The position numbers and the translations under genes were made by a program. The notes under the pieces were generated by a model. It was not told the origin of the DNA. It saw only the letters and a program-made list of their open reading frames with translations, and did no database searches. A stretch of 64,000 nucleotides of DNA from Semisulcospira habei (lineage: Eukaryota; Mollusca; Gastropoda; Semisulcospiridae): assembly GCA_036245525.1 (NCBI GenBank), contig BTPG01000001.1:223565418-223629417 (forward strand), written 5' to 3'. How positions within the stretch are numbered: position 1 is the first letter of the stretch; each line of letters opens with the position of its first letter. Positions 47,801 through 59,800 of the stretch are shown here, piece after piece.

Positions 47801-50800
47801 AGCTGCATCCTGTATGTAGCAGTTGTTGCATACTCTATAGATCCTCATGAGCCCTCACACTGAGGGGGCTCTTGAGGATCTAAGCCTCTTTCTGAGACCA
47901 ATTTGTATCCAAGTCCCTTGGACGATTGTGGCTTTTCTTAGTTAAATGAACCAAGTTTTTAGACAATAAAATGTGTCAAGTGGCAGGGAAGGGGTTAAAG
48001 AAAAGAATTACTATTCAACTGTACCTGCCCTGACTTTGAAGATGTGTAATACAGAGCCCAACGTTCAGAGATGACAGCAATGATCTTCCACCATGCACAC
48101 ACTCCCAAGTACACACCCCCCCCCTCCCCTCCCCCCTATTGCCCCCCCCCCCCCCCCCCCCCCCAATATCCGTAGACACACACCTGGCGTTGGAATGCCA
48201 GTGTCATTGTGAAGGCGAGACACCAGGGCCTCACGAGCAGAGACAAAGAAAACGCGATCTTTTGCCTCTCGTCGATCCACCACCTGTAGCTGGTCAGCCA
48301 AGAACGCTGTGTTGTAGTCTATGTGTTGCTGCTTCACCTAACTCACAGGAAAAAACATGATCAACACATTTTCAGAGAAGCTGGGTTTTTTTCCCCTTCA
48401 CAAATGGTCACAACATCATTAACTTAACTGAAACTAAGTCCCAGTAGGCAAAGGTCCTCAGGCCCACGAAGGTTGCAGTGGGCCCATGCGGTGGGCCGCC
48501 GTCGTAGACCTGAAGGCGTGTTGCTACTGGGATTGTAACTTAGCTCATAATGTGTTCTTGGTGCCCTCAAAAACAACCAAACACACACACACACAACAAC
48601 AAACAAAACCCCACAAAACCAACCAACCAAACAAACAAGATAACATGGTGAACAAATCTAAACATGAGTTGCAAAAATAATATCACTATTCTGTCTATGC
48701 AGGCAAAAGACAGGCAGTCCATTTTTGTGTGTGAAAAGCCATATTTTTCTAGTAATAGATAGGAAATCTTGCTTTTACACCCCAAAAATGGACATATGTC
48801 TTTTGCCTTCACAGGGCAGACCCACCGGCACATGTGACAAGTGTTGTTGTTTACCACTTCCATGCAAAATGCATTTTTCTTTAAAAGGTATTTTTTCGAA
48901 AAATACTTACCGATGACATGACCTTATGGGAGTGTCTACTACTTACTCAATTCTAGCCTAAGTACTCGTTGTGTTAACACACAACCCGGGAGGCACTCGG
49001 GGAACCCCGAGGGGGCCAAGAGTTGTCTCCCGATACTCCCCATCCGGAACAGAGTACCCATAATTCCTCAGTCAGGATACTTAGCTTACCAGCGGCAAGC
49101 GGGGCCGGTGGGAGGGTCGTCCGAGTCATGTCATCGGTAAGTATTTTTCGAAAAAATACCTTTTAAAGAAAAATGCATTTATTTCATCAAAAACATTACC
49201 GATGACATGACCTTATGGGAGAATCACGAATAGGAGGAGGGTGCCGCGCACTAGCACACCTTGGGGCCCCAAGGGCCGACCTCCCAAACGCAAATTCCCG
49301 ACGACCCTGGGGAGGTGTAACCTACGGCGCTGAAGCGCCAGGAGGAAGAGGAGCCCCGGAGCAGTTCCCCCACCAGAGCGAGTAGCCCCGCTGGACTGGG
49401 AAACTCTGTGAGCGAGAGAACATGCCCGCGAGCCCTACAGTAGCCACGAAGTGGAAGACAGCACAGTTCCTGACGACTGTGACGTTCGTGGCCCTGTACG
49501 TAGCTGATAGGACTTAATTAGCCTCTAAGCTCGCTGCGGGAGGGATCCTGGAATCGGATCGCATGACTGAGCGTCGTCAGGAAGATCATCTGACTTGTAG
49601 CTTCAGGGCTGTTATTCCTAGTGACGAGGAGAAGCTCGATCCTTGTTACGCTCGCGAGGGAGAGCGAGGGTGGCGGTCCGACTTCGAGCGAAGAGAGGAT
49701 CCCGAAACGTGTCGTGACGTGGTGTGCGTGTGAGAATGTCTCCGCGAGCCGGACTCTGTGGCGAGGCGGGTTCGCAGCGGCCGAGGAGGATCCAAGGCCT
49801 TCCTAGGAGACGAGTGGGGACCGGTTGACCATGGAGGCGCGAAGCACGCCTCTCCGAACCGAGCTCTGTAGCGAGATGGGTTCTCTGCCTGGCATAAGGC
49901 TTGGTCCAAGCGCGTTCCCTCCTGGGAACCCGCGCCTCGAACTCCCGACTCCGCACACTACCTTGCTGTGTCCAACGTTGAGGCCTGCCGCCACCGACGA
50001 AGGCGAAGGAGGAGGGGCCCCATCAAAGCGAAACAGCGAGCGTCGCGGCTGCAGGAGCACCTTGCAGAAGCGGGAAGCAGTAGCGGGGGTCCGCGGCGAG
50101 GAGAGGTGTAAGAGGTACAGGACCGGAACCCAGTAACGGGGTGACGAACAGGAAGAGCGGAGCAACCATCCCAGGCTAGGCCAGAGCGTCGATGTCTCGT
50201 CCAGGCGGGCGAATCCACAAAGGCAGGGCGAATCCTCAAGCACGGGGCACGCCAGTGAACCCACCTAGTGTCGAACAGGTCCGCGAAGCCATCTCGCCAG
50301 TGCGCCGGTCCTCCGAAGGCATCCTGGTGCAAACTGCGTGTAGCAACTGGATCCATCGGGGAAACAGGTTGGCGCAGCCGTCCCACGAGAAGGTGACCTA
50401 CTAGTCTGCGTCAGCTCCAAGCCGTTCGCGCTCTTGACCGCGAGGTCCGAAGGCCAGGCTGGAGTTGGAGAAGAACCACGGTAGTAGGAGGCGTAGCAGA
50501 AGCAGCCGGGCTTAGAGACGACCAAAGGAGAGGAGATCCGACTTCCGAGTAGTGGCTGGGCCGTCCAACCGCCAGCACAGCCGCAGCAGTACCACGTGTT
50601 CGAAGCCCGGTGCCCTCCTGGGTGCCCAAGGGGAAGTCGAGTTGGTTAGACACCAGGGAGACGGAGCTGTGCCATGGTCCTACAGCGTAAGCGAAGCGAA
50701 GGTTCTAGAAGCCTCCACCGTTCTGCTCCCCGTAGCGAAGTCCAGGCACCCCCCAAGAAACTGCCTTGGTCGAGTCGTCAGCACAGAGGTTCCGTCAGCA

Positions 50801-53800
50801 TCACACCGCCCCGCTCGGCGCCAGGAGTCGTCGACCTGGAGAACGAAGGATAGGGTAAGGAGCTCTACCATCTCACGACACGAAGGGAGGTACGTACGAG
50901 AGGGGTCGTCTAGTCCCAAGGAGAGGCAAGAGCGGATCCACCGCTGGAAGGGGAGGCAACTCCTGTGACCTCCCGAGCACCGTTCCGACCGAGGGAAGCC
51001 AACAGCCGGCAACTCCATGGGGGTGAAGAAGATCCGTGAACCGAGAGAAGAAGCGCAGGGTAGTCGAAGCGCCTGGCACGAAGTCCGGAAGCCGCTGCCA
51101 GCTCCGAGCTGCATCCGAGAGGGCACCAGGGGAGACAGAAGCCGACGCACTCGCAGACCCGTTTACCACCCGTGCGAAGTCAGAGTACTTCCACTAAGTC
51201 AATGGAACTCACGCGTAAGGCCACCAGCTAGTGAGTCGTCAGATCTCCAAGGAGTATTAGTGCACAACTGGGTCGAATCGAGTACTGTAACCGCAGGAGG
51301 AGGTAAACAAGTCCGAGCAAGGCGAAGGAACGACAGCATCCTCCCCGAGAACCACCGGAGGGGGTCGGATGTCCAGAAGAGGAGCGACTGCAGCCAGGCC
51401 GGAGCACGAAGAAGGGGAAGGGCTGAGTGCGGGGGAGAGGAAAGGGACGAACGGCAGCCGGGCGCGAAAGGGATCGACGAGCGAGGCAGGAGAGAATCCC
51501 TGGAGCGACGTGAAGAACGGCAACTCCTAAGCACGCCCGCAGCGGAGAGAAGCGGAGTGTAGACCTAGAGTGCCGGAAGGTTGACTCCAACGAGGGAAAT
51601 TCGTAGATGGACGGGCATCCAAGGTGCAGAGTGGTCCCTCCTCGCGCGCAGGAGAGCAAGAGCGGAGATCCGATCCTGAGGGAAGTGGATTCCCAGTCGT
51701 GCCGCCTCTTCCTGCCCATACGACAGGGCAAGACTGATATCCCAGCCCAGACGATCTCCTCCTTGGCTGCGCTGGGTAATACGAACTGCATACATGGATC
51801 TCTCCCGACGGGTAGCGCAGAGACTGAAGATCCGCGCAGATGAAGTACGCGCCATGGCCACGAGCATCGCATACGACCGGAACTGCGCTGTCAAGGACAT
51901 CGTGGCCGCTGTGGGCTGGTGAGCAGAATCTACCGTCGCTCGTTTCTACCGTCGGGAACTGGCGGGACAGCGTGACTCTGCGAACCGGGCACTGTATCGA
52001 GGTGGGTCTCCGCCTGACCGCAGGCTATGTCCAGGCGCGTACCCTCCTGTAACGCCCGCGTCGAGAACCCCTCTCCGCGCAGTAACTGAAGCGGTCCGCG
52101 TAGCCATCCCTCCACAAGATCGTCAAGGACTCGGGCGGTAAGGAACGGAGACAGGCACCTCCGCCCTGCTGGCTGGCCACCAACAGTACCCTGCAACCAC
52201 TAGCAGCCGGCCCGAGTTCGATCGAAGAGCAGATCCCGAACAAGTCCGTCGAAGACCGGTGAACCGGTCGAAATCCCCAAAATCCGTAGGCTAGAGCAAC
52301 ACGTCTGAACAGCGTAAGCCTAAGTAGACTGACTGAGGAATTATGGGTACTCTGTTCCGGATGGGGAGTATCGGGAGACAACTCTTGGCCCCCTCGGGGT
52401 TCCCCGAGTGCCTCCCGGGTTGTGTGTTAACACAACGAGTACTTAGGCTAGAATTGAGTAAGTAGTAGACACTCCCATAAGGTCATGTCATCGGTAATGT
52501 TTTTGATGAAATAAACAAGAGAGAGCACTTAAACACCCTTGTCAAAAACTAAAACTTAAATTCGAAAGGAAAGTAATAACCAACAACTGCACATGAACAC
52601 TTGTGTACTGTTAACACTCTTGCTGTCAGCAGCACTTTTTGTCATGATGATTCCTGTTGGAATCATCGTGACAAAAAGCACTAGTCGACAGCGAAAGGGT
52701 TTACCTCAACCCTCATGGGCATGCAGCTATCAGTATTGTGTTCCGTATCAATAGTTGTACATGCAGAATAGGGGGTTGATGCAATACATTTCTTCTACTG
52801 CAACTCCATTACAAGACAACTTACTTGATCTATGTCCTCTTCCATTTCTGACACATCCCATCTGTTTTGCAGCACAAAGATGTTGGGTTTCGAAAGACGG
52901 GCATTCACTTTGTGAAAGAAATTCTTTTCCTGCACACAGCATACAACACACGTTAGAAATTTCTGTACAAGATCATATGACATTACCTTAACTCATTCAG
53001 CCCCGACACACCACAGTAAGACATGGATTGATCATGATAGTTCAAGGGTGGTGCCAGAACAGCTTGGCGCCCATAGGTGCCAAGCTATTCTGGAACCACC
53101 CTTGAACTATCATGCTCGAACTGTCTCTAGACTTGTAATATAGTCCTTCGGAGGGCAACTTCAAAATTTGGGGATTTCGGTCCTGAGGTAGAATGTGTTA
53201 ACAGGAGATGTGCTGTCCTAAGATTGTGTTCTTACAGAGCAACCTGGACTTAATGCGACCTACTCCAGACAGTAAAGGTTGAATAGATCACAACATCTTT
53301 ATAAGTGATCTTAGTATGTCTCACAATAATACTGGACAATATGGTTAGTTTAAATTATGAAGTTTAAATGTTGCTCTTCTTCTCCTTTGTATGCAGGTGA
53401 GTTAGTTCCGTTGCCACTCAAAAGCCAGTGGAAAATCTGTGGTACGTGTGCCTACTGAAATTGACTATAAAAAGAAGGGTCGACAAAAGTCTTAGTTGAG
53501 GCAAGACATCATTTATCACCCACTGTATCTGCAAATTTTTGCAATCAAAGCCCGGCATGGAGTAAGAATGAACCATTGTAGCTGCATGAAGTCAACTTTT
53601 CAAAACAAGATAACCCACTTGTGCATACATACATACAGCCACCGGGACTGTTTTACAGTACCAGCAGATACAAGCACAAGGAGGTTAAATTCAGCATAAA
53701 CTTCTTTAACCCTTTGGGTGTTAGTAGTGGTCTTAGTCGTGATGATTCCTGCAGCAATCATAACTAAAACTGCTACCGACACCCAAAGGGTTAACTTAAT

Positions 53801-56800
53801 GGAACTTGTGTGCATTAGCCCCTTGACTGCTACTGACGGTACCGCTCAGTGGAAAAGACACGCAACTACCAGCCCCCGTAAATACGGGTCTTTTCCACAA
53901 AGCAGTATCGAGTCAACAGCAGTCAATGGGTTGAAAAACAACAACAAACATTGATGATGTGCATTTCCCCGACCCCCACAGATCTGCTCAAGAGGAACAG
54001 AAGAAATCTCTTACTGTTTGCATAAGAGTAGACTCAGCGTTGGCCACCAACACAAACACATCAGCATCCAGGCAGAACTTGTCGATCCATGAGTCAAGAT
54101 CTGGTGTCACATCAATCCCTGGACTGATTTTTTTAAAAACAGGATTTATTGATCCCAGTGCACACAGGCCACACACATGCTCAGGGCGACATTTCAATGC
54201 TAGCCATCAGCATGTAAGCATCCCTCTGTCTGCACTGAATGTGCACTCAATGGTCAACCTTTAGATCTTAACTCACTCGAGATGTGCCGCCTCCGGATAC
54301 ACGGCTAATGCCGCGTATCCAGAGGGGGCACGTCTCGAATGAGTTAGGGCTTATGGTTTTATAAAGCAGAGGGATCAACGGCAGCATCACAGAAGAAACA
54401 CCACGCTTGGTGAGTGTGATTACTTCCCTTAGCTGACATACAAGCTTTGGAGGCTGACTTCATGTATCCATATCCTAAGAAATAGTAATGTCCACAAACA
54501 TAGGCAAACAATGAGTGAACATATGCAGACCTTCAAATAGAAAGGGTGTTAACCCCTTCCCTGCTATTGAAAGCTTTGCTAACTCATGTCACAGAATTCT
54601 GTACAAGAAACATAGATACAAAGTGGGGTGAGCAAAACGCACAGATGCACACGAGTTACTGCAACTGCATGGGGCTTACAAGGACCTGTCTCTCTTGAAG
54701 TTGGATCATGTTCGCTCTTTCTTGCAGTCAAGAGGTTAATACTACAGAGGTATGACAAACCTGTCCAAGAAAATTACGTCTTCCCTCAGCAGACGACATT
54801 TGCTCTTTGGCCACAAGATGCGGATCAGAGCATTCTCCTTTAGTTTTGCTGAACTCAGAGCACTGGCCAGCTGCTTGACCGACTGTAAACAACAAGGATC
54901 AAATAACTCAACAATAACAGACAACTGTGATTGTCATCGAAACACAATTCAGCGGAAAGATTTCAACAAACACCTTTTTTTGCAACAAAAAAGTCAACCT
55001 AAAAAAAGATGCTATCTCAAGAGGAGTCGTGATGAGCAAAAAGTGTCATGTCATTTAAAGGCCATTATCTACGTGACTACAGCCATCTAAATGACGGTCT
55101 TTAATGACAGGTGATCTCTCATGAGAGTGGCCATTCAAAACAGGTTCTGCTGTAACAAACAACAACAGAAGAAAGTTTACCTGTATGTTTTTCGGCTGAT
55201 TTGAATCTTCTGTCAGGAGAGTGGCCTCCTCATTGTCCGAACCCTCAACCTGAATGAAACAGTTAGTGGTGTGACCGATACCACTCGGCAGGATTTTTTC
55301 TCGCAGCATGGCGTTGATCACTGTACTTTTTCCATTGGATGTCCTGCAAAGTATATACTTATTTATAATATGTATTTTCCAAAAATTGGTAATTTCCAAA
55401 GTCAAAGAAATTAAATGAAAAATTCATATTTGACACAAAATGCATTTTTCTTTAAAAGGTATTTTTTCGAAAAATACTTACCGATGACATGACAAATGGG
55501 AGTGTCTACTACGTGCTCAAATTCTAGCCTACGAACCCGTTGTGTGCACACACAACCCGGGAGGCACTCGGGGAACCCTCCAGAGGGGCCAAGAGTTGTC
55601 TCCCGGACCTGCCTATCCGGTTCCGAGTCACCTGACTCGCCAGTCAGATACTAGGCTCACCAGCGGCAAGCGGGGCAGGTGGGAGGGTCCTCCGTGTCAT
55701 GTCATCGGTAAGTATTTTTCGAAAAAATACCTTTTAAAGAAAAATGCATTTATTTCATCAAAAACATTACCGATGACATGACAAATGGGAGAATCACGAA
55801 TAGGAGGAGGGTGCCGCCCCGGTACTACCGGAGACCAAGACCGTCCTCCCATTGCTAATTCCCAGGTAACGAGCTAGGTGCGTACCTACGGCGCCTGCAG
55901 CGCCGGGAGGGAGTGCTGTGCCACCGTGAGGTCCCCCAACAAGGCGAGGTTGTCTCGCTGTCCCGCCAGATCCCGAAGGTAGAAACGAGCGAAGGTAGAT
56001 TCTGCTCGCCAGCCCACCGCGGCCACGATGTCCTTGACAGCGCAGTTCCGATCGAATGCGACGCTCGTGGCCATGGCGCGTACTTCGTGTGCGCGGATCT
56101 TCAGTCTCTGCGCTACGCGTGGGGAGAGATCCATGTATGCCGATCGTATTACCCAGCGCAGCCAGGAGGAGATCGTCTGGGCTGTGATATCAGTCTTGCC
56201 CTGGCGTATGGGCAGGAAGAGGCGGGAGCGCCCTCTACGGGTAACTTTGGTACGGCGCAGGTAGATGCGTAGGGCACGCACGGGATCCTGTCGCCGAGTC
56301 TCCGGAGAGCAGGCAGGCCCTCCCAGGGGCCGCAAGGTGATGATCTGTGGAGCAGTTAGGGGCGACCTTGTTTTGGCAATAAAGCTGGGGTCCGTTAAGA
56401 GCTGCACGGAGCGATCTGCCCTGAACTGGAGGCAGTCTGGGCGGGTAGAAAGAGCGTGTAGCTCGCTAACTCTGGACGCGGTGGCCAAGGCTAGCAGGAA
56501 GCAGGTCTTGCGTGTCACATTTGCCAGAGGGGCTAGAGCGAGTGGCTCGAACTGGGAAGAATTCAGCCACGTCAGGACCCAAGGTAGGTCCCAGCGAGGA
56601 ACGAGAGGACGCTGAGTCGGACGTTGGAGGCTGAAGCTGGACATGAGGTCGGAGAGGTCCTTACAGGCGCCGGGGTCTGGAAGGCCGAGATGACGGTACG
56701 TGTCTGCGACCATGGATAAGTATCCCCTGATGGTGATGGGCGCCAAACCTTGGACCTCGAAGAGCCATAGGAGAAAGTCCGCTAGCTGTGGGTTAGTCAG

Positions 56801-59800
56801 TCCGGTGGGTAGGAGGCGACGGGCGTCGCACCAGGCACACAAGACGCGCCACTTCCCTTCGTAAACACGCCGGGTGGAAGGCTTGCGGGCTGCAGCGATT
56901 GCCTCCACTGCTGCACCAGAGAAGCCTCGAGCGGTGAGGGCGCGCTGCACAACCTCCAGGCGTGAAGAGACAGGCGTTCGGGACAAGGGTGGAAGAGAGC
57001 CTGCCTGGGCTGCTTGAGCATGGAACGGGGCGTGGGAAGGCGCAGGGGAGGAGAGGTGGCGAGGTTGAGTAGGTCGGTGGTCCAGGACCGGGCCCAAGCC
57101 AGCGGGGCGACCAGAAGCCGGACTGCGTTGCTCCCTCGAAGTTTGTGGAGGACCTTGGGAATGAGGACTGTTGGGGGGTACGCGTAAGCGATGAGGCCGT
57201 CCCAAGGAATCGAGAGGGCATCGACCGCCCAGGCCAGCGGGTCTGGAATCGGGGAGACGAAGAGGGGAAGCTGGCGGTTCCACCTCGTAGCAAAGAGGTC
57301 GATTAAGGGAGTCTCCCAACGGGCGCAGATCATCTGGAAGATATCCGGGCGCAACGTCCATTCTGTGTGGAGCAACTGGCCGCGGCGAGAGAGCGAGTCC
57401 GCCAACACATTCAAGTGGCCAGGAATGTGTCGTGCGAGGAGTGTAATGTCGCGTTCCTCGGTCCAGCGCATCAAACGGAAGAGGAGCATACAGAGGTCGG
57501 GAGATCGGGTGCCCCCCTGTCTCTGGATGTAGGCCACCACCGTCGAGTTGTCGGAGAGGACGAGAAGCCGCTGGTTCCTGAGCTGGTTCTCCCAAACGAA
57601 GAGGGCTTGCCAGACTGCCTGCAGCTCTAACCAATTGCTGTGCTTGTCCGCAAACTCCGGGGGCCAGAGGCCGGAAGCCGAGGAGAATTGAGGAAGCAGG
57701 TGGGCTCCCCACCCCGAGAGGCTCGCGTCGACACACAGGGAGAGGTGCGGGGGAGGGGAGGACAAAGGGACTCCCGAAGCCAACCAAGCCGTGTCGGTCC
57801 AGCGTAGAAGGTGAGGGCGAACCAGGGGGGAAACCGGGACCAGGTGGGTAAGGTCGCCAGAAGAGGGTCTCCAGAGAAGCAGGAGGTGCAGCTGAAGGGG
57901 GCGGGCGTAGAGGCGACCCAGGGGGAGAAGGTCCGCCGCCGCGTTGATCAGTCCGAGGAGTTGAAGCCAAACTCGGGCGGGAGCTGCTTCCTGCTGAGCT
58001 AGCTGGTTGGCGAAGGTGGCCAACTTCCGAATCCGGGGATCCGGGAGGCGAACAACGTTGAGATCGGTGGCAAAATCCATTCCGAGATGAATGAAGCGGC
58101 GCGAGGGCGTGAGATCTGACTTCCCGACGTTGAGGAGGAACCCCAGTCGCGACAGCAGACGCATCAGTGTATCCCTGTCCTCTTCCAAGACGGACTCGAC
58201 GTGGTTCCTCAGGAAGAGATCGTCGAGGTAGTTGGACATAGGGCTGAGAGACGACTGCCGTGCCTTGGCCATAACTGCATCCATCAAGCGGGTGAAGACC
58301 CAGGGGCTGAGGTTGAGGCCGAAGGGTAGGGCTCGAAACTGGTAAACGGTTCCATCGAACGCGAAGCGCAGATACCTCTGGGCGGCCGGATGTATGGGTA
58401 CGTGTAGGTAAGCGTCGGAGAGATCCAGGCTGACGGCGTAATCCATGGGTCGCACCGCGGTACGCAGGGCTCGGGCCGTCTCCATGTGGAAGGAAGGAGC
58501 CACGATGAAGCGATTTAGGGCTGAGAGGTCGATAACTGGGCGCCACTTGCCGCCAGGCTTGGGGACGACGAAAAGTCTGCTGTAAAATCCCAGCGAGTCT
58601 GCGCGGCGCACAACCTCTGTGGCATCCTTCCTCAAAAGAGAGTCGACTTCCCCCCGTAGGGCGCACTCCTTGAGCGGGTCTGCGGGGATCTCGGTCCACA
58701 GCGGAGTCGTACGCAGAGGAGGAGGGGAACGAAAGGAGATCCGTAGGCCGCCGGAAACAGTGTCTAAAATCCACGGGTCTTCTGGAATCAGTAATCGCCA
58801 CTCGTCGCTGAAGAGGGCGAGCCTGCCGCCGACTGGAGGACCCGAAACGGCCGGCGGAGGCGGAGGAGGGGAGGAGTCACTGAGCCCGCCCGCGCCCAGG
58901 GCGACGGGCGGGACGGGGCCAAGCGGGGGCGGGGGCGTTAGCTTGGCCGGGGCGACCGAAGGCGGGGCGACGGCGACGCAGGGACTGCAGCTGGGTTGTT
59001 GACGTCGGGGCGACGGGTCTGGAGATCCGCAGGGGGCGACCCACGGCCTTGCGGGCTGCCTGAAAGCGCCGAGGAACAGACTTGGGAGGCCACCTGTCCG
59101 CATTGGAATCCTTGACGGCTTGCCAGGTGTCACCAAAGAGAAGGGGTCCCCCGAGGGGGGCCCGACGCAGCTGGGTCTTCAGGTCGGCAGGCATTCCCCG
59201 GCAGGCCTGCAGGACAGCGTCGCGGCGGAGTAAATCACAATTGGCAGCTGCAGCCATAGCGTTGACCGAAGAGTGATACGCGGCGCGGCTGGCCGCTTCA
59301 GCGAGGACGAGGAGGTCGCCAAGAAGAGGGGTCAGGGACGGGTGCCACGAATCTTCCACGCGCCGGAGGAAGGCTTGCGTAAGGAGCTCCATGAAGCCGG
59401 CGCAGGCCAAGGAATTCCTGACAAGCGAAGCCGTCTTGTCCAAACCCGCGGGGAGCGCGCGTCTGAGTGCAGAGGCCCCACCCGCCTGAACCACGGCGGC
59501 TGGGTCCACCGGAGGGAGAGGGCAGAGGAAGGCCTGGGAATGGCCGGCGTACCACTGCTGGCGGAAGTACATATCGAGGTCCGGAGGCCATCTGTGGTCC
59601 GAGAAGAAATTACTGTCTCTTGAGTCAGACAACAGGTGGGCCGAGAACACATCCCGAAGCTCACGAAAGGAGGGGGGCTGAGGGAGAGTCTTGAACTTCT
59701 TTACCTGTCTACCCGCGTCGACGAAGGCAGAAGGCTTCCTCTTCAGGGGGGGGGATGGAGGGCAGTCCGCTGCCGGAAGCGTGGCGGAGATGAGGCGAGC

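Larger units (their letters stand above)
46150..47998. repeat. Type II palindromic element split by a LINE
   Basis: The left half (agtgagcacgatctaactat, aagaggcatagatcctcat) and right half (agatcctcatgagccctcac, tgagggggctcttgaggatc, ending ggcagggaaggggttaa) rejoin across the LINE, which is flanked by 12-bp duplications of the palindrome arm. Confidence 0.75.
48870..52512. mobile_element. DIRS copy 3: non-autonomous, internally rearranged derivative, 3643 bp
   Basis: It has the same outer ends as copies 1/2 (tgcatttttctttaaaagg; tttttgatgaaat), bordered by AAA. It has its own ITR variant (48907-49089 and 52314-52497) and an intact internal complementary region (49125-49221). The interior carries no long ORF: a decayed recombinase end at ~49320-49600 and gag-like text at ~49640-49960 (minus strand), and a second recombinase fragment at ~51690-52000 on the opposite strand. 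It probably moved using proteins of full-length relatives. Confidence 0.85.

Noticed and set aside
46235..47863. Plus-strand frames opposite the LINE ORF
   Set aside because: Antisense shadows of the RT/RNase H reading frame.
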